A stretch of DNA of 64,000 bases, taken from assembly GCA_963573315.1 (NCBI GenBank), contig OY752145.1, positions 2,542,001 through 2,606,000 of the forward strand, given 5' to 3'. Every line of letters begins with the position of its first letter. The stretch's first letter is position 1. Positions 23,050 to 34,034 of this stretch are shown in pieces. The stretch is from Entomortierella parvispora. Its lineage: Eukaryota; Mortierellomycota; Mortierellomycetes; Mortierellales; Mortierellaceae. The translations under genes and the position numbers were made by a program. The notes under the pieces were generated by a model. That model saw only the letters and a list, made by a program, of their open reading frames with translations. It made no database searches and was not told where the DNA came from.

Positions 23050-23830
23050 ATGCCTTTCATTTCTAGGAAATTCGCTCACCTCGTACCAAATTTCATCATC
23101 AAAAAACGATCCACCGCCATGCACACCCAAGGACTCCACGTTGATCGCGTCGACACAACAGACTCGGATTTCCTCACTTACTCCCCCTATTTTGACGGCC
23201 ACCTCCAAGCCCTCTACAAAATCCATTACAATCTCCCTCTGGTGATGAAGGATATGGAGAATTGCCCGCAGACGACTGTGTATTTCCACGGGACCGGTCA
23301 TTGTGGCTGCATTTTGAACCACGTCCCTATCGGTCCCTCGAACCGCGTTTACATTTCGGATTGGTGCACTTCCAGCAAGAACAGACAAGGAGCCCGATGT
23401 GCCACCCATGGCATCTTGACCTCGGGTCACTTACTGACCATGAGTCGTGGAGGTAGCTATAAAGCAGATAAAAACGATCTGAGATAAGTTTTTGTGCTTT
23501 TTGGCTGATGTCTTTTTCCTTTTTTTTTTTTTTTTTTTTTGGTGCCTGGGGGGTAGGACATTATTTCTCCCCCAACATGATCACCGCGAAAGGATATGCC
23601 CAATCCAAGGGTTCTGGCTCAAACGTCCTCGCCATGTTCATTTGCAAGATTCAAAATGCCGGTCCGCAAAACGACATCATGTCCGTCCGCAATGATACAG
23701 TAAGAGCATGAGCACCTTTCTCCCCACCACCACGGCCTGTCATCTCTCTGCTCTTCTAACACCTTTCCTCATTGTTTGCTTGCTTCAGGATATCTTGCCA
23801 GTTTTCTTGGCCATTGTGAACAATCACTGA
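23050..23830 (+). CDS. Small PARP/ADP-ribosyltransferase-fold protein
   Basis: Three exons (23050-23452, 23557-23699, 23789-23830) join in frame to 195 residues; a second start at 23119 would give 172. The order of motifs resembles the PARP catalytic fold: VYFHGTGHCGCIL supplies the NAD-binding His, then ISDWCTSSKNRQGARCATHG, LTMSRGGHYFSPNMITAKGY supplies the second-motif Tyr, and the terminal strand is DILPVFLAIVNNH. The glutamate usually found in the third motif of polymerising PARPs is not seen at the end, so the protein may be a mono-ADP-ribosyltransferase or inactive. It has no accessory domain and no signal peptide. The first donor is a weak gtagct, and the first intron contains a run of about 20 T. 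Assignment is from motif pattern only. Confidence 0.55.
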
Positions 23831-24134
23831 TCTCAAGAGGACACGCTAGACCACTTGCTCTTTCGGTTCTCATCCTTGCAGTTGCACTTGTGCTTTCCAT
23901 CCATGAATCTGAATACAAGACAGACACAATCACAAAAAAAATGTGGTGAACTTGGTGTATTGATTTTGAAAGATAAAGAAAAAAAAGAAGAGATGGGAGA
24001 GAGAGAGAGTGGGAGAAGAGGGAAAAGGGCGTTACGGGAAGGTGACGGCGCGCTATGATATAGTTGGTTGTGTGGGGAATTACGTCTAAAGGTCGTGGTT
24101 TCTTTTGGAGTGCGCTTTTTTGGACTTCAATGGC
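23831..24134. other. 3' flanks of two convergent genes
   Basis: No gene seen. Contains a purine-rich stretch (about 23930-24030). Confidence 0.5.
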
Positions 24135-25789
24135 TTAATGCTTCTTTGGGGTAGGGGGGTTGTACAAGATCTTGCGGGTCTTGATACCGGCCCACTTGTG
24201 CCTCTTGAGGTAAACGGAGAGACCGGTCAAAAGGGCCAAAAGAGTCAAGGCCTTCATACCCATCTTCTTGCGCTCATCCATCTCGGGCTCAGCAGCCCAG
24301 GACAAGAAAATGGTAACATCCTTGGCCATCTGGGAGGTGGTGGCGGGGGTACCATCCTCGTACTCGATCAAACCATCGTAAAGGACACGGGCCATACCGA
24401 TAGCTCCACCGGGGAAGTAGGGGTTGAAGTTCAATCCCTCACGGATCTCAACACCAGCTGGGGGGTCCTGGTAACCGGTCAAGAGCGAGAAGACATAGTC
24501 GGCACCTCCGTGACGAGCCTTGATCATCAAAGACAAATCTGGGGGGTAAGCTCCGGCGTTTCCGGCACGAGCCTGCTCCTCGTTGGCGTAGGGGCGGGGC
24601 ATGTAGTCGGAGGGCTTTCCGGGACGGTCAAAATAGTCACCGATATCGTTAGGTCCATCTCTGTACTCGTGCTCCTCAGCCATGGCCTTGACCTCGGACT
24701 CGGTGTGGGAGACACCAATCAAGTTGCGCCAGGCAATACGGTCGAGGGAATGGCAGGCAGCGCAAACCTCCTTGTAGACCTGGTAACCACGGCGAATGCT
24801 AAAATCAACCGCATCGTAGAGGCAGAGTCAGCAACAGTTGAAATTGTAACGTCAACGAGATCCTGTAAACTAGGGTTGATATGTATCATCCAATTGGCAA
24901 TTGGTATCGATCTTGTCTGTCCTTGGAGATGACCTCGATCGATCGCCAGTGCCATGCGGATGTTTTTGGTTTTACGAGCGACCAAAGGCGATCAAAATGT
25001 CTCGCCATTGATTTCACTCAGTGAAAATAAATCCTGCAATTGCTCGCCACGATTGTTTTATCCAGTGTTATGTCGTAATAATCGCGCTGATATTCTGTCG
25101 CATCCACGAGCTCAGGTTCTAACAGATCTTCCTTGATGATACCATCCATGATCCATGCAAACGCAAATAAGTAAAACAGTCATCAAGGAAGAACAATCCT
25201 TACGCAGCGTGATCAAAGGTAGCAAGGTTCTTCTTGTGGTCCCAGGGGTAAACTGGGGCGTGGAGACCATCGGCAGCCATGTTGGCATCGACAGACTCCA
25301 TGGACATGTAAGCGACAGCACCAACGGTGACAGCACCAGCAGCAGCCAAGGAGAGGTTCTTGGCGTTCTATTTGTATTTTGTCCAAAAGATGAGTTGATT
25401 CGGTCAATGGTTTGATCTGCACCACGCACAAGCCTAATTAATCCAGTTCCTGGATTTGATTCGGAGAGAAAAAACACTTCATCCCGATGGAGGATTAATT
25501 ACCATGCTGGAGGCAGCAGCAGCGGAGCTGGTGGACTGGAAGCGGGCCTAAAAGGATGAGCAAAGAAAAGGAGAGGGGGTTGAGGATGTGTGGATGGATC
25601 ATGCATGATGGGTTTGGGTGGGTTGCAGTTTCGGGATTCGGAGCCGGAGGAGCGCGCTGGATCAGATCCAGGTCAGGCACAAAAAAACGCGGGATCAGTT
25701 GGAAGGAGGGGGAGATGGAGAAGGGGCAGTACCTGAACAGCAAGACGCTGGACAGCCTTGCGGGTCGACTGAGCAGAGAGACGGAACAT
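24135..25789 (-). CDS. CYT1: Cytochrome c1, complex III haem subunit
   Basis: Membrane-anchored c-type cytochrome of the mitochondrial bc1 complex that passes electrons from the Rieske protein to cytochrome c. Minus-strand exons 25789-25733, 25547-25503, 25367-25204 and 24798-24135 join in frame to 309 residues, the usual fungal length. Residues 1-35 form a mitochondrial presequence ([27 protein letters not shown]), then a sorting segment ([17 protein letters not shown]). The haem-binding CxxCH is in [16 protein letters not shown]. Conserved blocks [14 protein letters not shown] and [11 protein letters not shown] follow, with axial Met in [13 protein letters not shown]. The C-terminal anchor is [20 protein letters not shown]. 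The third intron (24799-25203, 405 nt) is much longer than the others. No second gene is visible inside it. Confidence 0.97.
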
Positions 25790-26023
25790 GGTGTGGAGGA
25801 GGAGGAGGGAGGAGTGAACGAGAGGATGATCGCGGCAAATGCCTCCTCTTCTGTTGATTCAAGCCGATTCCGAGATTCGTCCGGCGAGGGTGCCTGAGGG
25901 CATCTGTGCCGTGTGTCCTCCGTACGGAAATAGCGCGCTCCGAATTTTTAAAAAACTCTGCCACGTCACCGAACTCCGTGGCGTATGTATGATGCACAAA
26001 ATTTGGTGGCGCTTTATTTCCTC

Positions 26024-27356
26024 TCACAATTCATTTCCAACTGTGACCCAGTAGTCCCGGAGGTTGTTTTTACGACCAAAGATCTCCAGATACCGTCCAT
26101 TGGGAACGAGTTCCTCAATGAGTTCATATAGCTCCTCAGGCTTTTGACTCTGCCCTCTGCGTTCTGAAAAGATCACATCGGATCCGATCGAGTGGCGGCA
26201 GTTAGGAGGATCCTCACCCTAATGGTTGAAAATCAGATCACCTGTCAATCCCTTTGCCTCCTTGGTGTGCAGTTGCTGCACGTAATTTCACAACAACTTG
26301 AGAAATCCCATCAAAGTAACATACCTTTTTACCGACGAGGCACGTCTCTTTTGCATGCTGAAGATAGTATCCGTGCCCTTTGGCCATTCTTCGGTTCACA
26401 GTCTGCTTGACCCATGTAATGTCGTCCACATAGCTACAAAAGAATGAATGGAAAGGCATCAGGTCAAGCTGTCCATCTCGACTCCTGCCGTGTCCAATCG
26501 TGATCCATTTTCTCTTCTTTGAATAACAGTACCTATAGCCCCATTTCCTCATTAGATCGAAGGCGCGAGCATATTTGTTGTTGATAACCCAGATAAAGAT
26601 GAATCCGTTTGAGCTAAGTTTTGGTACTGGAAGTTCTTCAATGCAGATATCTGGTAGTTGCTGGTATGCAATGGCGACCTATAAAAAAAACAAAAAATAT
26701 CGGTCAAAATCCGTGATCTCTTGCAGCTGCACTGCAATTTTCCTAGAATCATACTCCTCTAGTGGGCGCATGGGTAGCGAGCTGCCATGGTGGATCCATC
26801 AAGATGACATCGAATTGGCATTCAGATGCAAGGCTCTATTTTTTTTTTAAAAAAAAAGACAAAGAACACAAGGCATCGTTTGGTCAGCGGCATGTTGCTT
26901 TGTAGTTCCTTTGAGCTTGGAAAGATGATAATTCGAATAATTCAGATCCAGAGGGTTCCTCAAACATACATCCCAGTCATAAGTCATGACGTTGGCCTTG
27001 ATTGGGACACACCACTCTGGCGCCTCAAATTCCTCCAAGTCATCGCCTTCTTCTTCGCCGTCGGCATTCTCTTCTTTGGTCTCATCCTCGGGTGTCTTTT
27101 CAAGGGCGGCAATGTCCTGGGTCAGTTGCTCAAGTGTTTTAATGAGTTCTTGTTCGCGAGCCAGAAGCTTTGCAAGTCGACCAGTGGCGGACAATGTGGG
27201 GACAATGCCAGAAGACGAAGCAGGGGACGAAGCTCCTGAGGCGTTGGTGGCGCTGGCGTCCATTGCCGTTGTGGCATTCAGAAAGGCATTATTGACGCTG
27301 CCGGATTCCGAGTCGTTCCCGCTGTCGGTCATAATGACCTCGTCCGAGAGAGTCAT
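26024..27356 (-). CDS. MT-A70 adenine methyltransferase, MTA1-like (probable DNA 6mA writer)
   Basis: Minus-strand exons 27356-26970, 26835-26755, 26678-26533, 26433-26325 and 26218-26024 join in frame to 305 residues. The N-terminal 100 residues are acidic and Ser/Ala-rich with a short coiled coil (LAREQELIKTLEQLTQDI). The catalytic domain follows: PEWCVPIKANVMTYDW, the SAM/adenine motif FDVILMDPPWQLATHAPTRG, AIAYQQLPD, NGFIFIWVINNKYARA, WGYRYVDDITWVKQTVNRR, GHGYYLQHAKETCLVG, and the C-terminal LEIFGRKNN and WVTVGNEL. DPPW is intact, so catalysis is expected. METTL3/Ime4 enzymes carry zinc fingers and are longer. The PTRG-AIAYQQLPD and KGHGYYLQHAKE blocks, as I recall, fit ciliate MTA1, which methylates DNA as part of an MTA1-MTA9-p1-p2 complex. 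Substrate is inferred, not shown. Confidence 0.88.
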
Positions 27357-28017
<661 letters not shown>

Positions 28018-28071
28018 ATATCGCTTCATTAAACATATATTGAGTCTTTTTGTTATACCTCAACTGTGTAT

Positions 28072-28197
28072 CTATTTCCATTGTGATTCGCGGTCCATCT
28101 TGCGGGCCACGCCCATGGCGGCGTTATAGAAACCGTCGTGTGGAGATGACAAGATAGCTGTGGGATTGTCTCGTCTGATTTCTTGACGGTTGTAGCC
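28072..28197 (-). CDS. Possible last exon of a small unidentified gene
   Basis: After a good acceptor (ccatatcag) a 42-codon segment reads GYNRQEIRRDNPTAIL, SSPHDGFYNAAMGVARKMD and ends in TAG. It looks coding in composition and lies 54 bp from the convergent end of MDM35. I could not identify the upstream exon or start with confidence, and the product is unknown. Confidence 0.3.
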   Translation of the reverse strand, partial: GYNRQEIRRDNPTAILSSPHDGFYNAAMGVARKMDRESQWK

Positions 28198-28631
28198 CTG
28201 ATATGGTCGGAAACAAAGGACAAAAATCGAGATTTGTGTGCAAACAAAACAAAGCCTCCCTTTTGACTTCCAACGGACAACGATCCGTAGAAAAATCTTT
28301 GGACAAATTAGGAGAAATGGCGAAAACAACAGGACGACATCAAACGCGCGGTCGTGGTGTGCGCTTTTGTTCAAATTCACAACCACGTCCAGTATTCACA
28401 TCGAGCAAAAAATAAAGGTGGCGTTCTATTCGCGTATCCTTTGTTAGGTCCCTTTTGATCTCCATTCTTGTCAATTGTGAACCCTGACTGATGATCCCAT
28501 TGTTCGAAGATGTTGAAGGAGACTCGACCTTGGCTGGATGTATAAATCACTCGGAGAAAGACAATATCCACTTATTGTTCACTGACAAACTGACAACTCC
28601 TTCTTATTAACATCAACGGCAATCCCCCGCA

Positions 28632-29957
28632 ATGTCCTCCCCTTCTCCACCAAAGTGCATTGATCCTGAGGATATTTTGGCCTTTGCATCGACCTGTCCT
28701 CCCACCGTACCTGAGGAACCCACCTTCCAAGAACTGTTCTCAACTCTTTTTACTCCCTCCAGTACATCATCAATCCTGTCCCCCTGCGTCCGAATGTATA
28801 TTGTTCGACAGCCCGTTCCAGCAAAACACCGGAGAAGCTATGTCGAAGTCAGGGACCTCCGAAACCTCTGCGGTCGATCCAATCCCAGCCTGACCTCAGA
28901 GAATGACCTGAAGGACGCCGTCATTGTTATGAAAAAGGTTTCGTGGGCTTTGTGCGGTGACCACCAAGGTAGATCGCCCGCCCTCCCTGTCCCACCTTTG
29001 TGTGACACAACCTCCCCAATCGGCGAATGGAACCTTGCAGATAGACGTGGTCTTGGAGGAGAGGCGAGCAGCGGTACTGGAAGCGGCTACAGTTCCTTGA
29101 CCGAGGACAGTACCGACTGCTCGAGTGGAACATCTGCAGTCCTTGCATCAGGAGCACTGCGTAAGTGTTGAAAAAAGAATGAGAGTTCAGGTCAAGGAGA
29201 TGAAGCTAACAATTGGTTGATACCCACAATCCCAACATCAGGCGTGCCTATCGAGATATTTGAACCACAGGCATTCTCTCAATCTGGTTTGCGAAACCCT
29301 GACGTCTTCGTGTCCAGCGACGACGACGAAGGGTACGAGGACGATCAAATGGATGATGAGAGTGAGGGTGAGGATGGTAACAACCTCCACCTTCGTAGCA
29401 GTACTGGTGATAGCAGCGAGACCATTAAGCCATCAAGAAAGGTGCGGCGTCTCCGATCAAACCCAAGGAATACAGCCGAAGAAGTAACGCTTGGTCCTTA
29501 CCAGTGCATCCCTGCCACCCTCCCATCGCGGTTCAGACCCTTGGTTCAAGACGGTGAGGTCCAGTTTGAGACTTGGGTTGTCGCCTTCCTGATGACTCCC
29601 TCATCTGCTTCGTCCAATGGGAGTTTGAAGGCTAGCAAACAGGTCTTGATTGATCCACAGCAACAAGGTGCCTCTCCGACTTTCTCGTCAGAGCAAAGAC
29701 CAGCTCTGGTGAACCTACCGCACTCAATGCCGCTGGCGGCAACAGAAGGCAACACAACTGTAATCACCATCATGAACCAGCCTTCTGAACGACAGCGTCA
29801 GATTTCAAACTGGATAGAACGGGTAGCCCAATTCCTTGGGACTCACATCTTGCAGTCTTTTATCAGGAACGAGGTTGCTCATTCTAGGATCGGCATTGAT
29901 TTCAAAAAGATTCTTCAGGAGAAAAAGATGCGTCCTCAGCGAAGGGTGGTCCATTAG
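28632..29957 (+). CDS. Unknown acidic Ser-rich protein
   Basis: Exons 28632-29160 and 29242-29957 join in frame (GT at 29161, acatcag acceptor) to 414 residues. The N-terminal third holds a Pro/Ser-rich start and a possible folded part (MYIVRQPVPAKHRRSYVEV, LKDAVIVMKKVSWALCG). A long Ser/Gly/Thr linker follows, then a strongly acidic block (SSDDDEGYEDDQMDDESEGE), a basic cluster like a nuclear signal (PSRKVRRLRSNPR), and a C-terminal part with helix-forming segments (RQISNWIERVAQFLGTHIL and KKILQEKKMRPQRR). The acidic-basic layout suggests a nuclear protein. The family is not recognised. Confidence 0.7.
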
Positions 29958-31761
29958 ACTTGAAATAGACAGGGCTCTAAATGGAAGGGGATACGAGTAG
30001 TAGGACCCTGATCATACAACCAAATAAACCTCTTGAAAAGCAACAAAGACGCGGCCGGCACACATCGCTTTGGGTACTAGAGCCTGTACCCCTACGACCA
30101 TTGCAGTTTAACGGTGGCCTTTGTCCCCTGATTCACGGCCCACCCACTCCTTCCTTCCCCTAATCAAAGACAAAAAGGGGGAGACATATTCATGGAGAGA
30201 GGGGAAGGACAGGTGGAAAAACAAGGGTTGTTTCTGGTTCATCCTCGGGATACATGTTGCTGCCCTTCGCTCTCCACCCCCTCCCATCCTTTTTTTCTCC
30301 CTTGTTTGTTAAATGGACTATGTTACCACAGCAGCTCTTCCAGAACTAGTGTCAAAGCAGTTGGAGGATGATGGGCTGTTAACCCCAAAAAGGGTGTCAA
30401 CTGATAGCTTGCTTGCAGCTCAGACAACCCCTTCTCCACTGCTTGCTCCGCACCCTCGCTCTTTGCAAAACTGAAGTGGTTTTTTAAAGGAAAGACAATA
30501 CCGTTACCCCAAAGTTCACAAGAGTCGCCCAGCCTCAAAAGATAACAAGAAATAGCCCTAGCACTGGGGAACACGGACCAAGAGATGATGGTGTTGGGTA
30601 CCCATGAACTTGGAACTCAGGAGGCGTCATTTTTTTTTTGCTTCTTAAAAGAGGCATCATCGTACATGATCCTTTCCGCGGGCATGATCGACGTTAGGAT
30701 CACGATAACGAACGTCAACAATAGCATGCACAAGAGCCCCGTCTCGCATTGCTGGTGGGAGAAAATATTTCAGAGCTGAACATGATGAAATTTAGACTGC
30801 CCGTTCAAAAATGGAAGCAGGACCGAACAGGACAGCGAGTGAAGCCTGGATTGTGCCCAACAAGGGTTGTGCTACGCCCAGAAGAGATCGCCTTACTGTT
30901 AGACACCCAGCCGGTCAGTTTCGGATGAGAAGATTGTGGGTTGCATGCTGTGGGTTTACTTCAGTGCAGGATCAAGAGAGAGGAACTGTCATCCAAATGT
31001 CCTGTCTCAGGTCCAAGACAGAACGTGGCCCGTTCTTGGGTGGGTTGTTGTGGAAATGGGGACGGACGTGCTCCATCGAGGCAGGCAAACGAACAATCGG
31101 GACAGACGGATGGATGGATGGGCGGACAAAGGAAAGGGCAAGCCGGACTCAGGAAGCTCTGGTGCATGGGGTGCAATAGAGCCGGTTCGGTGATGGTAGA
31201 GTGGAGTACATAATCAACCAAGGCAAGGGCAAGGCCCGCTGCAACAGCATTTAATTTCAAGTGAGCAAAGTCAACCAAGGCCGTCGATGTCGATGGATGG
31301 TCGTGGTGGTGGTTCCTTGTTTCCTTCCCATGGGGGGTGGGTGGTCCGGTGAGTGCAGTGGGTGGGTGTTCGGACAGGACAGGCCTGAGTAAAGTGAGCC
31401 CCTGGCAAAAGCATTATTCTGTCAACTGAGTCACTTTATGATTTGCACATGAAATCAAATCAGAGCGCAAATCGCCGCCTGTCCGATCTGCGCCTCTGTT
31501 GGTCCATCCGCACATCGATGGTCTTTTTTTGTTTTTCACCTGGCGGTCCGTTATCTCTTCTGTCTCTCTTTCTCCTTCTCGTTGTCTCTTGTCTTGTCTT
31601 CTCTTTTTTCTTTCTCTCTCTTTCTCTCTCTCCCTCATTGCATCTCTGTCTCTGTCTCAGTCTCCTCCTCTTCCATCCCTTCATTCTCTCGCTCCACATT
31701 CACCCTTCTCCACACAGCCCATTCCTCTTTCTATATACCCCCCACACACACTTCTCAAGGC
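29958..31761. other. Gene-poor 1.8 kb upstream of the kinase gene
   Basis: No gene supported. It contains a ggatggatgg-type short repeat near 31100-31125 and a long pyrimidine-rich CT tract at about 31550-31740 leading into the kinase gene, probably its core promoter and leader. Confidence 0.5.
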
Positions 31762-33744
31762 ATGTCCTCAAGAGCCGCAAGCGCGCTTTGCTCCTCGATC
31801 CGGGGCCGCACCTCCTCCTTCCTCTCCACCTCGGCCTCTGCCAACACTGCCCGGTCAAGGTCCTGTCCGCGTTTCTCCAGTGCCTATGCCTACCCTCACA
31901 CATCCTTCCACTCAACCGCGACAGCAACAACCACACTCGGACAGGGTCGGATCGTTATCAGGAATCGACCCTGCACCTCCTTGTCCTCGTCCTCCTCCAT
32001 TGGTGTCACCCAACCTTGTTCGAAACACGCTTACAGTCATCTGGCCACCGCAACAGCTCCAACCTCTCCACCACCACAACTTTCTTCTGCACGACAACAA
32101 CAAGCAGCACTCAATCCTCTCCGTAGCCACAATCCTCCACAACCCTCTCACATGCCAACCGCGTCTTCCTCTCTGCCCAAGGCTTCTGCTGCGGCCGCAA
32201 CGTCGAAAACGGTGTCTCCACAATCGTCTCCACTTTATCGGATGAACAACCCTGCCTCGATCGTCAAGGCGCCGCAGGCTAGACGGCGCAGTCCACAGCA
32301 CTTTTACCAGAACCGGATCTTGGATCCTTACGTGAACCAGGCTGTGAATCCAATCACGTTGCGCCAGCTAGTGTTTTTCGGTCGCAACATGCAAGAAGAC
32401 AAGCTCCTAAAGTCCGCCAACTATGTCCGGACAGAGCTACCCATTCGACTCGCGCACAGGATCCGGGATTTCCAAAACCTGCCGTTCATTGTCGGCACGA
32501 ACCCGCATATTGAGTTGGTCTATGACCTGTATTGGCAGGCGTTCGAGCGGTTGCGACAAGTCAAGGAGATCAAGACGTTGGAGGAGAATGATGCGTTCTG
32601 TGAACTGGTCAAGGATTTGCTGAGCGACCATTTGGTGGTGATCCCCCAGTTGGCCCTTGGCATCATGGAGAGCTCCAAGCATATCGATGGAGCCCAAGTG
32701 GATCAGTTCATGAACAAGATGTTGCGGTCTAGGATCTCGCGTCGTGTTTTGGCAGAGCAGCATCTGTCCTTGACAACCAACTTCAACAGTCCGAACCATA
32801 TGATGACAGATCGAGGTTTTATCGGGATCATCTACACACACTGCAACCCCAGGGATATTGTCGAACGGACGGCTCTCTTGGCAGCAGAGACTTGTCGATT
32901 GGCATCTCCGGGCAAGGAGCCGCCCAAAGTGATTCTGGATGGAGCTATGCACGCCGAGTTTTCTTATATTCCAGACCATATCGAGTATATCCTTTACGAG
33001 TTGCTCAAAAACTCGATGCGATTCGTGATGGAGAATGGAAAAGTCGATCCCAAGACAGGCCAGCTACCCCCGATCCAGATCACAGTCTGTGAGGGCACCC
33101 ACGATATCGTCTTCCGTATCTCGGATAAAGGCGGTGGCATCCATCCCGAGATGGAGTCCCATCTTTGGTCGTATTCACAATCGCCATCTCGGTTTGCAAA
33201 CTTTGAAAAGATCTCCAAGATGGCGGCCACAGTTCAGGAACAGATGGTATCACCGTCCAGGAGCGTGAATGCAGGAGATTCAGAGGATATTCTTCGTGGA
33301 TCTGACGATGGCATTGTCTTGCCACCACCACCCTCCACTCACACCGGTAACAATGGATCGGGATACCTTCATGGAGCCAGCTCTACGGCCAACAGCGAGT
33401 CCACGTTGCTGTTGGATCGCCATGCACCCACCAGAGCTCACAACAAGTCAGCACCAGCCTCTTCGTTCTCGACATCAGCCTTGTCCCATGGTCACGAGAG
33501 CGTGACTGTCATTGACCCAAGTCAACAGCCATGCCCAAGCAAGAAAGAAGGGCATCTGGATATTCCTATCGAGTCGAGACAACAGTACCAGTCTATGCAT
33601 CTTGGAATTGGTTTGCCAATGAGTCGAGTCTATGCCGAATACTGGGGAGGTGACCTCAAGGTCTTCACTATGCATGGATACGGCACAGATGCGTATGCAA
33701 AGTTTTGCAAGTTCGGTAATATCTACGAGAACTTTGATGTCTAA
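31762..33744 (+). CDS. Mitochondrial pyruvate/branched-chain dehydrogenase kinase family protein
   Basis: Members phosphorylate the E1 subunit of pyruvate or branched-chain 2-oxoacid dehydrogenase in the matrix, switching it off. The gene is one exon encoding 660 residues from MSSRAASALCSSIRG. The first ~100 residues are Ser/Ala/Arg-rich and acid-poor, fitting a presequence. The family's regulatory helical bundle follows (LRQLVFFGRNM, RIRDFQNLPFIVGTNP, LVVIPQLALGIMES), then the GHKL ATPase motifs: N-box YELLKNSMRFVMEN, G1 ISDKGGGI and G2 GIGLPMSRVYAEYWGGDL. An insert of about 120 residues, Ser/Thr/Gly-rich and polar, separates G1 from G2, making the protein far longer than animal PDKs (about 400). 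Substrate choice cannot be told from sequence. A pyrimidine-rich tract lies upstream. Confidence 0.92.
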   Translation: MSSRAASALCSSIRGRTSSFLSTSASANTARSRSCPRFSSAYAYPHTSFHSTATATTTLGQGRIVIRNRPCTSLSSSSSIGVTQPCSKHAYSHLATATAPTSPPPQLSSARQQQAALNPLRSHNPPQPSHMPTASSSLPKASAAAATSKTVSPQSSPLYRMNNPASIVKAPQARRRSPQHFYQNRILDPYVNQAVNPITLRQLVFFGRNMQEDKLLKSANYVRTELPIRLAHRIRDFQNLPFIVGTNPHIELVYDLYWQAFERLRQVKEIKTLEENDAFCELVKDLLSDHLVVIPQLALGIMESSKHIDGAQVDQFMNKMLRSRISRRVLAEQHLSLTTNFNSPNHMMTDRGFIGIIYTHCNPRDIVERTALLAAETCRLASPGKEPPKVILDGAMHAEFSYIPDHIEYILYELLKNSMRFVMENGKVDPKTGQLPPIQITVCEGTHDIVFRISDKGGGIHPEMESHLWSYSQSPSRFANFEKISKMAATVQEQMVSPSRSVNAGDSEDILRGSDDGIVLPPPPSTHTGNNGSGYLHGASSTANSESTLLLDRHAPTRAHNKSAPASSFSTSALSHGHESVTVIDPSQQPCPSKKEGHLDIPIESRQQYQSMHLGIGLPMSRVYAEYWGGDLKVFTMHGYGTDAYAKFCKFGNIYENFDV

Positions 33745-34034
33745 TAGAGATCAGAGATAGAACAATAAACTAAGCCAAAATGGTTTGATACCCACACGTA
33801 TGCTTCATCTGACCATGCTCAATTGTTTCAAGCAACAATACCACAGTCGCCGCGTCAGTCGCCCCATCCTCTACCTCCTTCTATTTGAATATTTGACAAA
33901 AAAAAATCTGTGGTTTGGTGTCACACAAGTGAGGACACACAAGTGACGTGCGGGAAGGAAGCAGTCCGTTGTCATCATGCGATGGCTTCCCACTCTGATT
34001 TTTTTGCTCTCCTCCCTCCTTGCTTTATTACACA

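Noticed and set aside
24105-24932. 275-codon plus-strand frame inside cytochrome c1
   Set aside because: Antisense shadow of the CYT1 last exon, including across its intron boundary.
31443-32245. Ser/Leu-rich frames overlapping the kinase start
   Set aside because: They come from the CT-rich promoter and the Ser-rich presequence read in other frames.
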